Shown in pieces: positions 53,560 through 61,618 of a stretch of 64,000 nt of DNA (position 1 is its first letter; each line of letters begins with the position of its first letter). The stretch spans positions 10,702-74,701 of the forward strand of contig DATFDP010000044.1 in NCBI GenBank assembly GCA_035252015.1. The letters run 5' to 3'. Made by a program: the position numbers and the translations under genes. Source of the stretch: JAICWP01 sp035252015. Its GTDB lineage: Bacteria; Acidobacteriota; Terriglobia; Terriglobales; Acidobacteriaceae. The notes under the pieces are model-generated. The model was not told the DNA's origin. It was given only the letters and a program-made list of their open reading frames with translations, and made no database searches.

Positions 53560-54134
53560 CAGTTCCCGCCTCAGAGTGGACGGTACGAATGAGAACTCGG
53601 CGGAGGAAGCGCGGATACAAAGATAAAGGGCTGCGATTTTGGTTACGCTCTAGCCATCAACTCCTGCGAGGGAGTCGGTAGCGTGGATACGTGCACCATC
53701 GCAGCCCCTGATGCGATCACCGCTTTTGCGGTTCCAAACCCCAGCTACCCCTCGCAGGGCACGCCGGTTTTTTCGGGTCTGGTTGCCCGGCGGATTACCC
53801 CGTCGGACTGATCACTCAGCCTACTTTGGACTGGCCAAATATAATTTAACCAACCCTTTCAGCCGTCGACGAAAGGAAAAGTAAATTCTGCACCGAAAAA
53901 TGTCAACGCCAATTCTTTGTGCAATGTGTCAGCCCCACCAGAGTTGAACCCATCGATTCGCAATTCACTGAACTGCTGTGGCTTAGAAATTCTTGCACGA
54001 AAGGTTTCTGGACATTTTGCACAGAATTTTGCACAGCAGCCAGCCGTTCTGCATAAGGCCAAGTGCAAGCCGGACCAAATATGTGGCTTGACGGTAGGCT
54101 CCGAGTCACGCATGGTGCTGACAAGGCAGATGCG
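53560..54134. other. 575-base intergenic region with strong secondary structure
   Basis: The region separates the divergent Fis-like and RNase H-like genes. The part near the Fis-like gene is occupied by a complex set of inverted repeats (53628-53758, listed separately). An AT-rich stretch (53838-53850, TATAATTTAA on the plus strand, TATATT on the minus) could hold a promoter for a minus-strand leader. From 53860 to 54134 I see no gene or clear element. Confidence 0.5.
53628..53758 (-). promoter_or_regulatory. Candidate structured leader RNA with alternative helices
   Basis: GGGCTGCGAT (53628-53637) pairs perfectly with ATCGCAGCCC (53698-53707). Inside it, ACGCT/AGCGT (53645-53649 with 53680-53684) and ACTCC/GGAGT (53660-53664 with 53671-53675) form a nested three-segment stem. 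A competing long-range helix joins CCTGCGAGGG plus GTAGC (53663-53672, 53678-53682) with GCTAC plus CCCTCGCAGG (53744-53758), and ATCGCA/TGCGAT (53698-53717) offers another. On the minus strand the GC-rich stem is followed by TTTATCTTTG, 60 bases before the Fis-like start, like an attenuator. I do not recognise a known riboswitch. The strand is inferred from gene direction. Confidence 0.5.
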
Positions 54135-54554
54135 ATGTCGGAATTGGTGGCATATGTCGACGGCGGCTCACATGGAAATCCGGGCCCGGCCGGGATTGGG
54201 GTTGTAATCGAAGCTCCGAATGGAGAGAAGATACGGATCGCCAAATGGATCGGGCATCACGACAATAACGTGGCCGAATACACCGCACTGCTTGAGGCTT
54301 TGCAATACGCGTTAGAGTTAAAAGCCAAGGCCCTGCACGTCTTCTCCGACTCTGAAGTGGTGGTCAGGCAAATGAAGGGTGAATACGCCTGCCGCAGCCC
54401 GCGCCTGTATTCCCTCAACTGGGTCTGTCAAAAGCTCGCACGATCCCTGCAATTCTCCATCGCCCATATTCCCCGCCAAGACAACGCGGAGGCCAATCGC
54501 CTGGCGAACTCGGCGGTTCGAAGACGGTTTGCTAGCAAGTTAAGTATCCGCTAA
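54135..54554 (+). CDS. Ribonuclease HI-like protein (RVT_3 family)
   Basis: A 139-residue single-domain protein of the RNase H fold. It begins VAYVDGGSHGNPGPAGIGVV with catalytic Asp9, then NNVAEYTALLEAL with Glu48, VFSDSEVVVRQMKG with Asp72 and PRQDNAEANRLAN with the fourth acidic residue near 117. All four metal-binding acids are therefore present, so RNA strand cleavage in RNA-DNA hybrids is expected. This short type is widespread beside RnhA and RnhB enzymes. The frame is open upstream, but the ATG at 54135 starts four residues before the first strand, as in homologues. Its stop overlaps the stop of the convergent transferase gene by four bases. Confidence 0.88.
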   Translation: MSELVAYVDGGSHGNPGPAGIGVVIEAPNGEKIRIAKWIGHHDNNVAEYTALLEALQYALELKAKALHVFSDSEVVVRQMKGEYACRSPRLYSLNWVCQKLARSLQFSIAHIPRQDNAEANRLANSAVRRRFASKLSIR

Positions 54555-56107
54555 TCGGCACCCACAGCTGCTCCAATGCCAATTTCGTTATATGGTTCGG
54601 GAACCGTAAGACCGTCGTGAATACTAAATGCTCGCTCAAGAGCGTTGGCGAGAGCAGTGCTGAAATTAAACCCCAAAAGGTTCAAATCAATCATTAAAGG
54701 CCGATCATCGCTGATCCGGTACATTGAAAAAAACCCTTGTGCCCGGTTGCTGCTGGTACGCAATTCGAGCGTAAGATTCCATTTTCCCGCAAGGGCATTC
54801 CCGCGCGGGTCCTTCTGCCATGTGTGATACGCGCAGGAATCGGATCCTCTATGCGAGATCCCGCCGAACCAGTCCGCTGAAGGATGAATACCCAACCGGA
54901 ATGCATCGAAGTCGTTGCCCTCAAATGCAGTTTCGAGAACTTCGCAGACGTCAACGAAACTTCGTGCGCGCACAAGCTGTTCCTTGGCTCGACGAATGGC
55001 CAGATTATTTCTAATGACCTCCTTCTGCTCCACTGTGCGCCGCGCCACCCGAGCCAATTCCAAAAATTCTGGATAGTGGAGGTACTGCACGCCAAACCAG
55101 ACACCAGCCGCCAGAATAAGAAGAACAACCGCAACCAGCCGTTGGCCGGGAACCAGGATAAACAAGCTAAGCAGGCCGCAGGCCGCGGAGACACCATAGA
55201 GCAGAATCACGACTTGGCGGTGCGAGAGCCCTCGCTCCATCAATTTGTGATGGATGTGCTGGCGGTCAGCAGAAAAAAGCGGCCGCCCACTCAGGAAGCG
55301 GCGGATGACTGAGATCACCGTATCCAGAATGGGTAACCCGAAGGAGATCACTGGAACGCTGACCGCTACCATGGTGGATGTCTTGCCGTGACCGACCAGA
55401 GCCAAGGCGCTTAAGGTAAAGCCGATAAACAAGCTCCCAGAATCACCCAGAAAAATCGTGGCGGGATTGAAATTGTACTTAAGAAACCCGAGCGTAGCCC
55501 CCGCCAGGATGATGGTCAGTACTGACACCAGAGCGTTCTGATTTATAAGCGATAGCGTGAAAACAGCTAGCGTAGAGAACAGAGCCGAGCCCGCGGCTAG
55601 TCCGTCCAGTCCGTCGATCAAATTGAAGGCATTGGTAACCCACAACACCCAGACGATCGTCAACGGGAGTGCTCCCATCCAGGCGAAGACGTGGGAGCCA
55701 AAGAACAGCGGCAACTTCATAACGCGAAAGTCGCCAAAGAAGAGGATAAGCGCCGCCACGATCTGTACGGCGAACTTGCAACGCGGGGTGACCGACCAGA
55801 TGTCATCCGCCACGCCAACCAAAAACACTAGGGTGGCGGGTATGACTACCCACAGCACCGTCCGCGGAGAAAAACCCAGAGAGAACCCGAAGAAATTGGC
55901 CGCCAACTCCAGCAGCAGTGTGACCGAAATAAACGTTCCATATACAGCAATGCCCCCAAACCGCGGGATGGGGGCAGTGTGCAGATGATGCTGCTCGACG
56001 GGACCGGCGGCCCAATGACGGTCGACTGCAAGGTTACGAACCTTGCGAGTAAATAAAAGCGAAAAAAACAGCGCCCCGAAGAATAGAGCAACCGCGATCA
56101 GAAGCAT
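54551..56107 (-). CDS. WecA/TagO-type polyprenyl-phosphate sugar-1-phosphate transferase
   Basis: A 518-residue inner-membrane enzyme. The first 345 residues have about eleven helices and the motifs of the MraY/WecA superfamily: VADDIWSVTPR (Asp-Asp pair), NAFNLIDGLDGLAAG, IFLGDSGSLFIGF and the loop RQHIHHKLMERGLSHRQ with the His-rich signature. It should transfer HexNAc-1-phosphate from a UDP-sugar to undecaprenyl phosphate to start polymer assembly. An extra 170-residue soluble domain follows (RRTVEQKEVIRNNLAIRRAK..., to the end), with a beta-rich region of unknown function not found in WecA or TagO. It lies downstream of the exopolysaccharide genes on the same strand after a 210-base gap. 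Confidence 0.9.
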   Translation of the reverse strand: MLLIAVALFFGALFFSLLFTRKVRNLAVDRHWAAGPVEQHHLHTAPIPRFGGIAVYGTFISVTLLLELAANFFGFSLGFSPRTVLWVVIPATLVFLVGVADDIWSVTPRCKFAVQIVAALILFFGDFRVMKLPLFFGSHVFAWMGALPLTIVWVLWVTNAFNLIDGLDGLAAGSALFSTLAVFTLSLINQNALVSVLTIILAGATLGFLKYNFNPATIFLGDSGSLFIGFTLSALALVGHGKTSTMVAVSVPVISFGLPILDTVISVIRRFLSGRPLFSADRQHIHHKLMERGLSHRQVVILLYGVSAACGLLSLFILVPGQRLVAVVLLILAAGVWFGVQYLHYPEFLELARVARRTVEQKEVIRNNLAIRRAKEQLVRARSFVDVCEVLETAFEGNDFDAFRLGIHPSADWFGGISHRGSDSCAYHTWQKDPRGNALAGKWNLTLELRTSSNRAQGFFSMYRISDDRPLMIDLNLLGFNFSTALANALERAFSIHDGLTVPEPYNEIGIGAAVGAD

Positions 56108-56287
56108 TTCGCCCTGTACCGGACAAAGCGTTCTTACTCTATCTCTCGCTTGTCGCCCAGCAGCTTATATTTTGGAAATCTTGGGCGGACTATAACATTG
56201 CAGTTTCAGAAATTAAACGTACTTAACTTGGTGACACTGTGGAAAAAGCGGATGTAACTTGAGCATGGTGGCGGGGACAGCGTTGCT

Positions 56288-56300
56288 GGATAGTCTATCC
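56288..56300. promoter_or_regulatory. Palindrome upstream of the WecA-like gene
   Basis: GGATAGTCTATCC is a perfect 6-1-6 palindrome, directly followed by the palindrome CCTGCAGG (56301-56308). It lies in the 210-base gap between the GT4 gene and the transferase gene and could be an operator or transcript hairpin. No regulator is nearby. Confidence 0.3.
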
Positions 56301-56317
56301 CCTGCAGGAGTGCTGCT

Positions 56318-57607
56318 CTATGGGTCTGTTACGCTTGAAATGCTGGTTGCACTAAGGTGTGCCGAATTTCGTTCCAGAATCGGCTCAAGCACTCTGATAT
56401 ACGCTTCCGACGTCTGAGATCGCGACAAATTCTGCTCAATAAAGCGCCGGCCGTTTTTCCCTAGGCGCCTGCACAGATCAGGGTTAACCATGAGCTTCTG
56501 AATGGCGTTGACAATGCTTGCAGGCTCCTGCGGCGGAATGCATATTCCCGCGCCCGCACTATTCAGCAAATCGCTGGCTTGACCTTCAACCGCGAGGATA
56601 ATGGGCCTCCCGCACGACATGAATTCCAGCATCTTGCTGGGAATCACTGTTTTGAAAACATCGGAGCGTCGAAGTGTAACCAGGCACGCGTCGGAAGCGG
56701 CGACCAGCGCTGGAATCCTGGTTCGCGGCTGCTGCGGGAGAAAGCGCACGTTGGGCAGTTGACGTTCCCGCGCCTGAACAATAAGTCGTTCTTTGTCGGC
56801 CCCCTCGCCCACCAGCAGAAATTCCACGTTGGGCATTGACCCGGCACACTTGCCTGCCGCATCCAGCACCGCACCCAAATCGTGGGCCATGCCCAGCGTT
56901 CCGATGTAAGAAACAACAAATCTCCCCTGCAAGCCAAGCTCCGCTCGCACTGCATCGCCCCCACTCCCCGGTGAAAACAGTTCCGTTTCCACTCCGTTGG
57001 GAACGACGGATATTTTTTGCGCAGGCACGCCCCATTCGCGGGCTATGTGTTCCTTGAATGCCGGAGTGACCACAACCAGGTGATCGCAAGCCCCGTAAAG
57101 AAATCCTGCCAGCCGGGCCAGCCCTCTATGCAGCAGCGAACGGCCGCTCCCCACGCCAACGGCAGCCAGTGACTCCGGCCACAGGTCGCGAATTTCAAGC
57201 ACAAAAGGAACGTTTTTCATGCGACTGATCCACCAGCCGCAAATGCCAACCAGCAACTGCGGCGACGTGGCAATCACCACATCGGGACGCGGAACAAAGC
57301 TGCCCGTTAAACAACCCGAAAAGCAGAATGAGCTGTAGTTCAGCATGCGCTCGTGAGCCTTGCGGTTGGGCAGTGGCATCAGCCACGAGCGGATAACCCT
57401 GACCCCATCCATCTGCTCGCGGCACACCAGCCGCCAAAATCGTGACCGATATTCCGGATGCAGAACACCTGTGGGGTGATTGGGAAAACCCGTCAGCACC
57501 CTTACATCATGGCCTGCAGCAGCCCAGTGGCGGGCCAGTTCCGAAACACGGGCGGCCGGGGCTCCCATTTCCGGAGGAAAGTATTGTGATATGTAGAGGA
57601 TTCTCAT
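56318..57607 (-). CDS. GT4 family glycosyltransferase (WcaI/WbuB-like)
   Basis: A 429-residue GT-B enzyme. It begins MRILYISQYFPPEMGAPAAR, with HDVRVLTGFPNHPTG typical of the WcaI/WbuB branch that adds fucose or N-acetylfucosamine-type sugars. The C-terminal domain holds ISVVPNGVETELF, VSYIGTLGMAHD, FLLVGEGADKERL and the E-x7-E donor motif region CGRPIILAVEGQASDLL. It is six bases from the C5-epimerase-like gene and shares its strand with AsnB, a methyltransferase and a dehydrogenase fusion, marking an exopolysaccharide operon. Donor sugar unknown. Confidence 0.9.
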   Translation of the reverse strand: MRILYISQYFPPEMGAPAARVSELARHWAAAGHDVRVLTGFPNHPTGVLHPEYRSRFWRLVCREQMDGVRVIRSWLMPLPNRKAHERMLNYSSFCFSGCLTGSFVPRPDVVIATSPQLLVGICGWWISRMKNVPFVLEIRDLWPESLAAVGVGSGRSLLHRGLARLAGFLYGACDHLVVVTPAFKEHIAREWGVPAQKISVVPNGVETELFSPGSGGDAVRAELGLQGRFVVSYIGTLGMAHDLGAVLDAAGKCAGSMPNVEFLLVGEGADKERLIVQARERQLPNVRFLPQQPRTRIPALVAASDACLVTLRRSDVFKTVIPSKMLEFMSCGRPIILAVEGQASDLLNSAGAGICIPPQEPASIVNAIQKLMVNPDLCRRLGKNGRRFIEQNLSRSQTSEAYIRVLEPILERNSAHLSATSISSVTDP

Positions 57608-57613
57608 TCTGGC

Positions 57614-58594
57614 TCAGTAGTAAAGGAGCTTAAAGGCGCTCTTATACGCCAGGGCTGCGTTCCGCTTTAAGAAGTTTCTGCGATATCCATCCCACTTCTC
57701 CGCATATTGCTCGAACAACTCCTCGCCTGTCAGCCCGCGCAAAACGCCTAGCTGGGCAATGTGCAACCGGTGATAGAAAGGGCTGGCCAGCATTTTCAGC
57801 CTGGTTCCGGCCAGTTCGTACAACGACCAGAAACCGGCGTCGAACCTCTCGAGATTCCGCAGCAAAGTGCCGACGGTCGTTGCAAACAACTGCCTGGCCG
57901 CTTCATCGCCGGCTGCGAGCCAATAATCGTGGACGCCCCAGGTCGCCCAAATGAAGCCATTCAGGATATGTGTAGGCGGAGAAACGATGTACTCCTCCAG
58001 CCACAAATCGCCAGTTTCGTCCACGTAAACCATGCCCCCTTCACTCGTTTCCGTTCGCATTGCCTTAAAGGCAAGCTCGGCAGCCTCCAGATACACACTG
58101 TCGCCGGTCTCATCGAAAGCGCGAACCAGAACCGAAATTCCCTGCGATTGGGCCAGCGCGGACTGCCAGGGCGCGCGCAGCGTGGTGCGATATTCCCAGT
58201 CAAAATGATGATTCCACACTCGCAGCCCTGCCCTGTTTGTTTCCAGATTCGCAACTAGCCAATCAGCCACCAGCAGGAATTTATGGCGCCGTTTTTCCTG
58301 TCCAGTACGGCAGAACAGGTTGAAGTTGCCCAAACCGAACTGCGCAATGGCTATGGGGTTGTACTGGCGCCCCAGGCGGCCCCGGTAGTCGAGCAGCGGA
58401 ACCCCTTGGCGGTCGAAAGGTCCCGCATAATCTGCTTTCTCCAGAAATGGCATGTAGTACTCGCCCAGGCTGCGTGGCGCACAACGGTGATTAACGTCCG
58501 GGGCGTCGTGCCAGAACGTGAGATGACTGTTGCGCCTTCCCAGGTACGCGGGGAAGATACGCCGATAGTAGTTCAGCCGACGGGCGAAGTTCAT
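57614..58594 (-). CDS. D-glucuronyl C5-epimerase C-terminal domain-like protein
   Basis: A 326-residue cytosolic protein that matches the GLCE C-terminal (alpha/alpha toroid) domain. Recognised segments are YNPIAIAQFGLGNFN, SALAQSQGISVLVRAF, FKAMRTETSEGGMVY, HILNGFIWATWGVHDYWL, FDAGFWSLYELAGTRLKMLAS and PFYHRLHIAQLGVL. In animal glucuronyl C5-epimerases this domain holds active-site residues that convert D-glucuronate to L-iduronate in heparan; bacterial versions occur in exopolysaccharide loci. The beta-hairpin and barrel domains are absent. It sits between GT4 and the dehydrogenase fusion with gaps of 6 and 21 bases. A uronate epimerase on a polymer precursor is plausible, not shown. Confidence 0.82.
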   Translation of the reverse strand: MNFARRLNYYRRIFPAYLGRRNSHLTFWHDAPDVNHRCAPRSLGEYYMPFLEKADYAGPFDRQGVPLLDYRGRLGRQYNPIAIAQFGLGNFNLFCRTGQEKRRHKFLLVADWLVANLETNRAGLRVWNHHFDWEYRTTLRAPWQSALAQSQGISVLVRAFDETGDSVYLEAAELAFKAMRTETSEGGMVYVDETGDLWLEEYIVSPPTHILNGFIWATWGVHDYWLAAGDEAARQLFATTVGTLLRNLERFDAGFWSLYELAGTRLKMLASPFYHRLHIAQLGVLRGLTGEELFEQYAEKWDGYRRNFLKRNAALAYKSAFKLLYY

Positions 58595-58615
58595 GGCTGC
58601 GAGTGTTTTGCTGCT

Positions 58616-60850
58616 CTAGAGGGAAGCACTTATCTTTTCTGGGTGATCCCGCTCAGCAATCGCCAGGTCCTGGTGTGAATGCATCGCTACGGGCTCGCCG
58701 GAACGTGCGCTTCTGAGGATGGCAAATGTCGCCAGGCTGGTGGAGACCAGTTCAGCCCCTGGGATGGGACCGGGCCGCTGGTGGAGGATTGCTTCTGTGA
58801 ATGCACTCCAACCCTGGCCGTGCCCCTTGTCCTGCCGCATAAAGGAGCGATGAAGCTTCACCCGCCCATTCTGCCGCAACTCCACACGGCGGAAATCATC
58901 AAGCACAGCTCCCCTGCCCCCGGTAAACACTTCAAACCGTTCCTTCGGCAGCGTTTTGTCCCCATTGGCAACGTAGGTGATGCTTCCAGCGGAGCCATCT
59001 TCGAATTGCAATGTCGCAACCAGATTATCGTCACAATAAAGGTTGGCGTTGGGCAGAATGTGCGAGTAGACGCGAACTGGGGAGCAACCGGCCATGTACG
59101 TCATGAAATCCACAAAGTGGCAGACCTCGCCGATAATCCTGCCTCCGCCCCTTTCCGGGTCCTGTATCCAGTGAGTGCGCGGAATAAGGCCCGCGTTAAC
59201 GCGGTACGACATCATCAGCGGCTCGCCTGATTCGCCTATGAATTCCTTTAACGCTCGCGCCATGTGCGAAAACCGGCGGTTATAGCCGGCCATCAACAAC
59301 CGGCCCGGGGCGGTCTGCCAGGCCGCCAGAATTTCGGTCAACTCCTCTTCCGACAGGCATAGCGGCTTTTCGCAGAACACGTGTTTTCCGGCTTCGAGCG
59401 CGGCCACCACCTGGCGCGCATGCAGATGGTGGGGAGTGGCGATGACTACCGCGTCTATGCCCTCATCGGCAAGCAGTTGTGCCTCGCTGCTGGTGGCGTA
59501 GCCAAAACCGAACTTGCGCCCTGCATCCTGAGCCCTCAGGCCTGAGCGACTGCAGATCGCGATCAACTCAACCGGCCCCGCCGCTTTCACCGCCGGCAGC
59601 AGAATGCGGGTAGCGAAATTGCCCGCTCCCAATACACCAATCCTCAGCTTGGAATTGATCTGGGCGCTGGCTGGCTGGGCATCCACCTTGAGCTCCACCT
59701 TCGGCTGGAGCGGCTGCTTGTGCGCATAGGTTAGAACCACCCCCAGATAGGATTGGCCGGTTCGCCCGCCAATCAAGTCATAAGCGCGAACTCCGTCCGC
59801 AATGGAGAAACGGTGACTGATAAGCGCCTGAACATCCAGCTTGCCGTCGGCCAGCAGTTTTAAGAATGCCTCCATGTTGCGAGTCTGCGTCCAGGGCACG
59901 TATCCAACCGGATAACTTAGTCCTTTCTCTTCGTATTCCGGGTCGTAGCGCCCCGGGCCGTAAGAACGCGATACGCGGAAGTCGAGCTCCTTTTCGTAAT
60001 AGAGCTTGCGCGGGATGCTCAATCCGACCGCGCCTACCGCCACTACTGTGGCTCGGTCGCGGGCGATCTCGCCGGCCAACTGCACAGGCTCGTTGCTGGC
60101 GGTATCCGCCGTGATGATGATGGCGTCCAGCCCTTGACCAGCAGCATGCGCGCACACACTTTTGAACTGCTCGGCGGAGCTCGCGACATATTCCGCCCCC
60201 AGCTGTTGTGCCAAGGCAGCGCGAGTGCGGTTGGGATCGAACGCCAGAACACGGCATCCCGCAGCGCGCAGCAACTGAACCGTGAGCTGACCCACCATCC
60301 CCAAACCCAGCACGGCAACCGCATCGCTCAGCTTCACTTCGGCGGTCCGGATGCCGTGAAGGGCGATGGCCCCGAGAGTGGTGAACGCCGCTTCCTCAAA
60401 GCTGACCTCCTGCCCCGGTCGGGAAGGAATCTTGGCAACCAGAAGTTGCGGCACGGAAATCGCTTCGGCATGACAAGCATAGCCGTAGCCGGCGCAGGCC
60501 ACACGATCGCCGGGACGGACGTTAGTCACACCTTCCCCTGCCTCGAGAACTATACCCGCGCTGCTGTAGCCCAGCGGAGCGGGTTCGTTCAGGCGGCTCT
60601 GTACCGCATCGAAGGCCGCAGCCACCCCTTCGCGGCGGGCTTTATCAACAATCTGCCGCGCCAGATCGGGCCGCGCCGCTGCCTTCCGCAGCAGATTCTT
60701 GCCCCCGAATTCCGCCAGCTTGCGCTCCGTACCGGCCGACAACACTGAAGCCAGGTTGCGCACCAGAACTGAGCCCGGTGAAAGTTGCGGCGGCGTAACA
60801 TCCGCCAGCGAAACCTCTCCCGTGCGCACCGACTGAATAAGCTGTTTCAT
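58616..60850 (-). CDS. Fusion of zinc-type MDR dehydrogenase and Gfo/Idh/MocA oxidoreductase
   Basis: A 744-residue protein with two dehydrogenase modules. Residues 1-365 are a medium-chain (alcohol dehydrogenase-like) module: SVLSAGTERKLAEFG, PLGYSSAGIVLEAGEGV, VRPGDRVACAGYGYACHAE and the NAD loop VAVLGLGMVGQL. From about 400 a Gfo/Idh/MocA module starts LRIGVLGAGNFATRI and has HVFCEKPLCLSEEEL and HWIQDPERGGGRIIGEVCHFVDFM. Such bi-domain proteins are known from exopolysaccharide and heparinase-type loci, where they may act on a nucleotide sugar. Here it is followed by a C5-epimerase-like gene. ATG at 60850 was chosen because it starts the MDR fold; the ribosome site is weak. Confidence 0.9.
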   Translation of the reverse strand: MKQLIQSVRTGEVSLADVTPPQLSPGSVLVRNLASVLSAGTERKLAEFGGKNLLRKAAARPDLARQIVDKARREGVAAAFDAVQSRLNEPAPLGYSSAGIVLEAGEGVTNVRPGDRVACAGYGYACHAEAISVPQLLVAKIPSRPGQEVSFEEAAFTTLGAIALHGIRTAEVKLSDAVAVLGLGMVGQLTVQLLRAAGCRVLAFDPNRTRAALAQQLGAEYVASSAEQFKSVCAHAAGQGLDAIIITADTASNEPVQLAGEIARDRATVVAVGAVGLSIPRKLYYEKELDFRVSRSYGPGRYDPEYEEKGLSYPVGYVPWTQTRNMEAFLKLLADGKLDVQALISHRFSIADGVRAYDLIGGRTGQSYLGVVLTYAHKQPLQPKVELKVDAQPASAQINSKLRIGVLGAGNFATRILLPAVKAAGPVELIAICSRSGLRAQDAGRKFGFGYATSSEAQLLADEGIDAVVIATPHHLHARQVVAALEAGKHVFCEKPLCLSEEELTEILAAWQTAPGRLLMAGYNRRFSHMARALKEFIGESGEPLMMSYRVNAGLIPRTHWIQDPERGGGRIIGEVCHFVDFMTYMAGCSPVRVYSHILPNANLYCDDNLVATLQFEDGSAGSITYVANGDKTLPKERFEVFTGGRGAVLDDFRRVELRQNGRVKLHRSFMRQDKGHGQGWSAFTEAILHQRPGPIPGAELVSTSLATFAILRSARSGEPVAMHSHQDLAIAERDHPEKISASL

Positions 60851-60869
60851 AGATGATGCGTTGCTGCTT

Positions 60870-61616
60870 TCACTTGGACTGTACTTCTTCTTTCCTGGCA
60901 CAGAACATCAGCAGAGAACCTGCTCGTTCATTTTGTGGAAACCACCTGGCGGCCGGTGTTCCAAGAGATACGAACGATTGCATCCTCAGGCCAACCGTCT
61001 GTAGCAAGCGTCGGAATTCGCCAACCGAGTACTCATGCCTGGAAATAGAAAGGTATCTGGGCCAGGGGCGGCCAATGACTGCCGTGCAGGCATACGCTCT
61101 TTTCAGTAGCATGCGTGCGATCGAACGTGCGCTGGGGACGGAAATAACCAATAGACCATTCGGACGCAGTACTCGCCCCAACTCCCCCATGCAGGCACGC
61201 GGATTGATGACATATTCCAGAACACTGGAGCAGAGCACACCGTCGAAAGATTTGGCCGGAAATGGCAAAGCCTCAATTGTCTCGATTTGTCGAAACGTAA
61301 CCGGCAGTACTTTGGAAGCTTGGGATGTGAGTTTCCTGGCAACGTCCAGCATTTCGGTCGAGGCATCCACCCCTTCTACTTTGCACCCTTGCTCTGCCAG
61401 CCACCGCGCCAGGGTGCCGGTGCCACAGCCTGCATCCAGCCACGTTGTGGCTTCCAGAGAAATCCCTGCCAGGCATTTCCCCACCATCCCTTGCCGGTAT
61501 GCGAATGAGGATCTTCTATACTTTTGCTCCCATTGGCTGGCTAGCTGGCTGTGGAATGCCACCGCCTCCACTCGGGACCTGGTTTCCGCGGTAACGGCAG
61601 ACACGGCTTCAGGCAT
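60870..61616 (-). CDS. SAM-dependent methyltransferase
   Basis: A 248-residue class I methyltransferase. The SAM-binding loop is TWLDAGCGTGTLARWLA (G-x-G-x-G), followed by VEGVDASTEMLDVAR with the ribose-binding acid, and FDGVLCSSVLEYV (motif IV region). The C-terminal third has the YACTAVIGRPWPRYLSISRH region that would hold substrate. It starts two bases after the asparagine synthase stop, which decides the ATG at 61616 against a longer in-frame version. Operon position suggests methylation of a polysaccharide unit or nucleotide sugar, but a small-molecule substrate is possible. Confidence 0.88.
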   Translation of the reverse strand: MPEAVSAVTAETRSRVEAVAFHSQLASQWEQKYRRSSFAYRQGMVGKCLAGISLEATTWLDAGCGTGTLARWLAEQGCKVEGVDASTEMLDVARKLTSQASKVLPVTFRQIETIEALPFPAKSFDGVLCSSVLEYVINPRACMGELGRVLRPNGLLVISVPSARSIARMLLKRAYACTAVIGRPWPRYLSISRHEYSVGEFRRLLQTVGLRMQSFVSLGTPAARWFPQNERAGSLLMFCARKEEVQSK

Positions 61617-61618
61617 GT

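Noticed and set aside
56270..56300. A GG-N10-GC spacing near 56276 that looked like a sigma-54 promoter.
   Set aside because: The flanking consensus is poor and no gene follows on the plus strand.
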